The position numbers were made by a program, and so were the translations under genes. The notes beneath the pieces were generated by a model. It was not told the DNA's origin. It worked only from the letters and a program-made list of their open reading frames with translations, and made no database searches. A stretch of DNA of 64,000 nucleotides from Thauera aromatica_A (lineage in GTDB: Bacteria > Pseudomonadota > Gammaproteobacteria > Burkholderiales > Rhodocyclaceae), in the NCBI RefSeq assembly GCF_023093595.1, contig NZ_JALLIK010000106.1:1-64000 (forward strand). Reading direction: 5' to 3'. Below are positions 63,751 through 64,000 of this stretch, one piece after another; the stretch's first letter is position 1, and each line of letters starts with the position of its first letter.

Positions 63751-64000
63751 ATGCTTCTTTCGCGCCCTCTTTCACGTCCGCTCCCACTCCTTTTCCGTTT
63801 CGCCCTGGGCCTCTTTCTGGGCGCTTCCGGCGCCGTCTGTGCCAACACTGGGAGCGGCTTTCCGGCACCGCCGGCGATGCACGCCGAGCGCTACCACGAC
63901 GGCATCGATCCGGCCGACTACTGGGTCAGCGAAAAACTCGACGGCGTGCGCGCGCACTGGGACGGCAGCCGCCTGCGCCTGCGCAGCGGACAGCCGATCA
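63751..64000 (+). CDS. ATP-dependent DNA ligase, exported type (LigE-like), 5' part
   Basis: Only the first 83 codons are in the window. A signal peptide (to about residue 31, GAVCAN) is followed by the start of the adenylation domain with the nucleotidyl-transfer motif KLDGVRAHW (Lys of KxDG near residue 65). Small bacterial LigE ligases have this export signal and are thought to act in the periplasm, for example on DNA taken up. It runs past the window end. Confidence 0.8.
   Translation, partial: MLLSRPLSRPLPLLFRFALGLFLGASGAVCANTGSGFPAPPAMHAERYHDGIDPADYWVSEKLDGVRAHWDGSRLRLRSGQPI

Overview
The window is a GC-rich (about two thirds G+C), gene-dense stretch of a betaproteobacterial chromosome, most likely from the Thauera/Azoarcus/Aromatoleum group (Rhodocyclales, Zoogloeaceae). 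The basis is the set of conserved housekeeping blocks (dacA-dat-ybeD-lipB-lipA, mreBCD-mrdA-rodA-rlpA, gatCAB, atpIBEFHAGDC, mnmG-rsmG-parAB) together with a phenylacetyl-CoA:acceptor oxidoreductase-like molybdoenzyme and a PaaX-family regulator, which are typical of anaerobic aromatic degraders. The assignment is an inference; no 16S gene is present.

Layout. 292-6264: a signalling block with a receiver-PAS-SpoIIE phosphatase, a large hybrid histidine kinase with two receivers and an Hpt domain, and a small receiver protein overlapping it. 6265-10380: a decayed mobile island with an IS transposase fragment, an OB/HD-domain protein, a tyrosine integrase, an excisionase-like protein, a divergent Xre-type regulator with operator repeats, and four helically phased 11-bp repeats next to the 3' end of tRNA-Arg(CCG), the presumed attachment site. 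10604-14160: a c-type cytochrome lipoprotein, the Rep helicase and an exported pentapeptide-repeat protein. 14210-25103 (minus): eleven envelope and lipoate genes from mreB to lipA, many overlapping by 4 bp. 25251-30119 (plus): gatCAB, a class II glutamine amidotransferase and a HIT protein. 30189-32262 (minus): phoB-phoR with a Pho box upstream. 32509-35206 (plus): a DUF971 protein, ubiE, a Tim44-like protein and ubiJ. 35392-42298 (minus): the complete atp operon with a good sigma70 promoter. 42566-48320: an LplT-like transporter converging on mnmG-rsmG-parA-parB. 48678-52385: an MFS transporter and a pair of acyl-CoA dehydrogenases (PimC/PimD-like).

52509-61204 is the most interesting part. 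It holds a regulator that fuses a ModE-like winged helix to a molybdate-type periplasmic-binding domain, an AT-rich control region with four copies of a GTCATGAAAAA-like motif, an fdhD-padB-padC-padD operon, a convergent paaX, and a tungstate-binding protein gene (tupA) without its permease or ATPase. Together these look like a module that couples oxyanion (molybdate/tungstate) status and an aryl-CoA signal to a membrane-anchored molybdo- or tungsto-enzyme. The right end carries an Lrp-family regulator divergent from a long-form 2-isopropylmalate synthase, then the start of a secreted ATP-dependent DNA ligase cut by the window edge.
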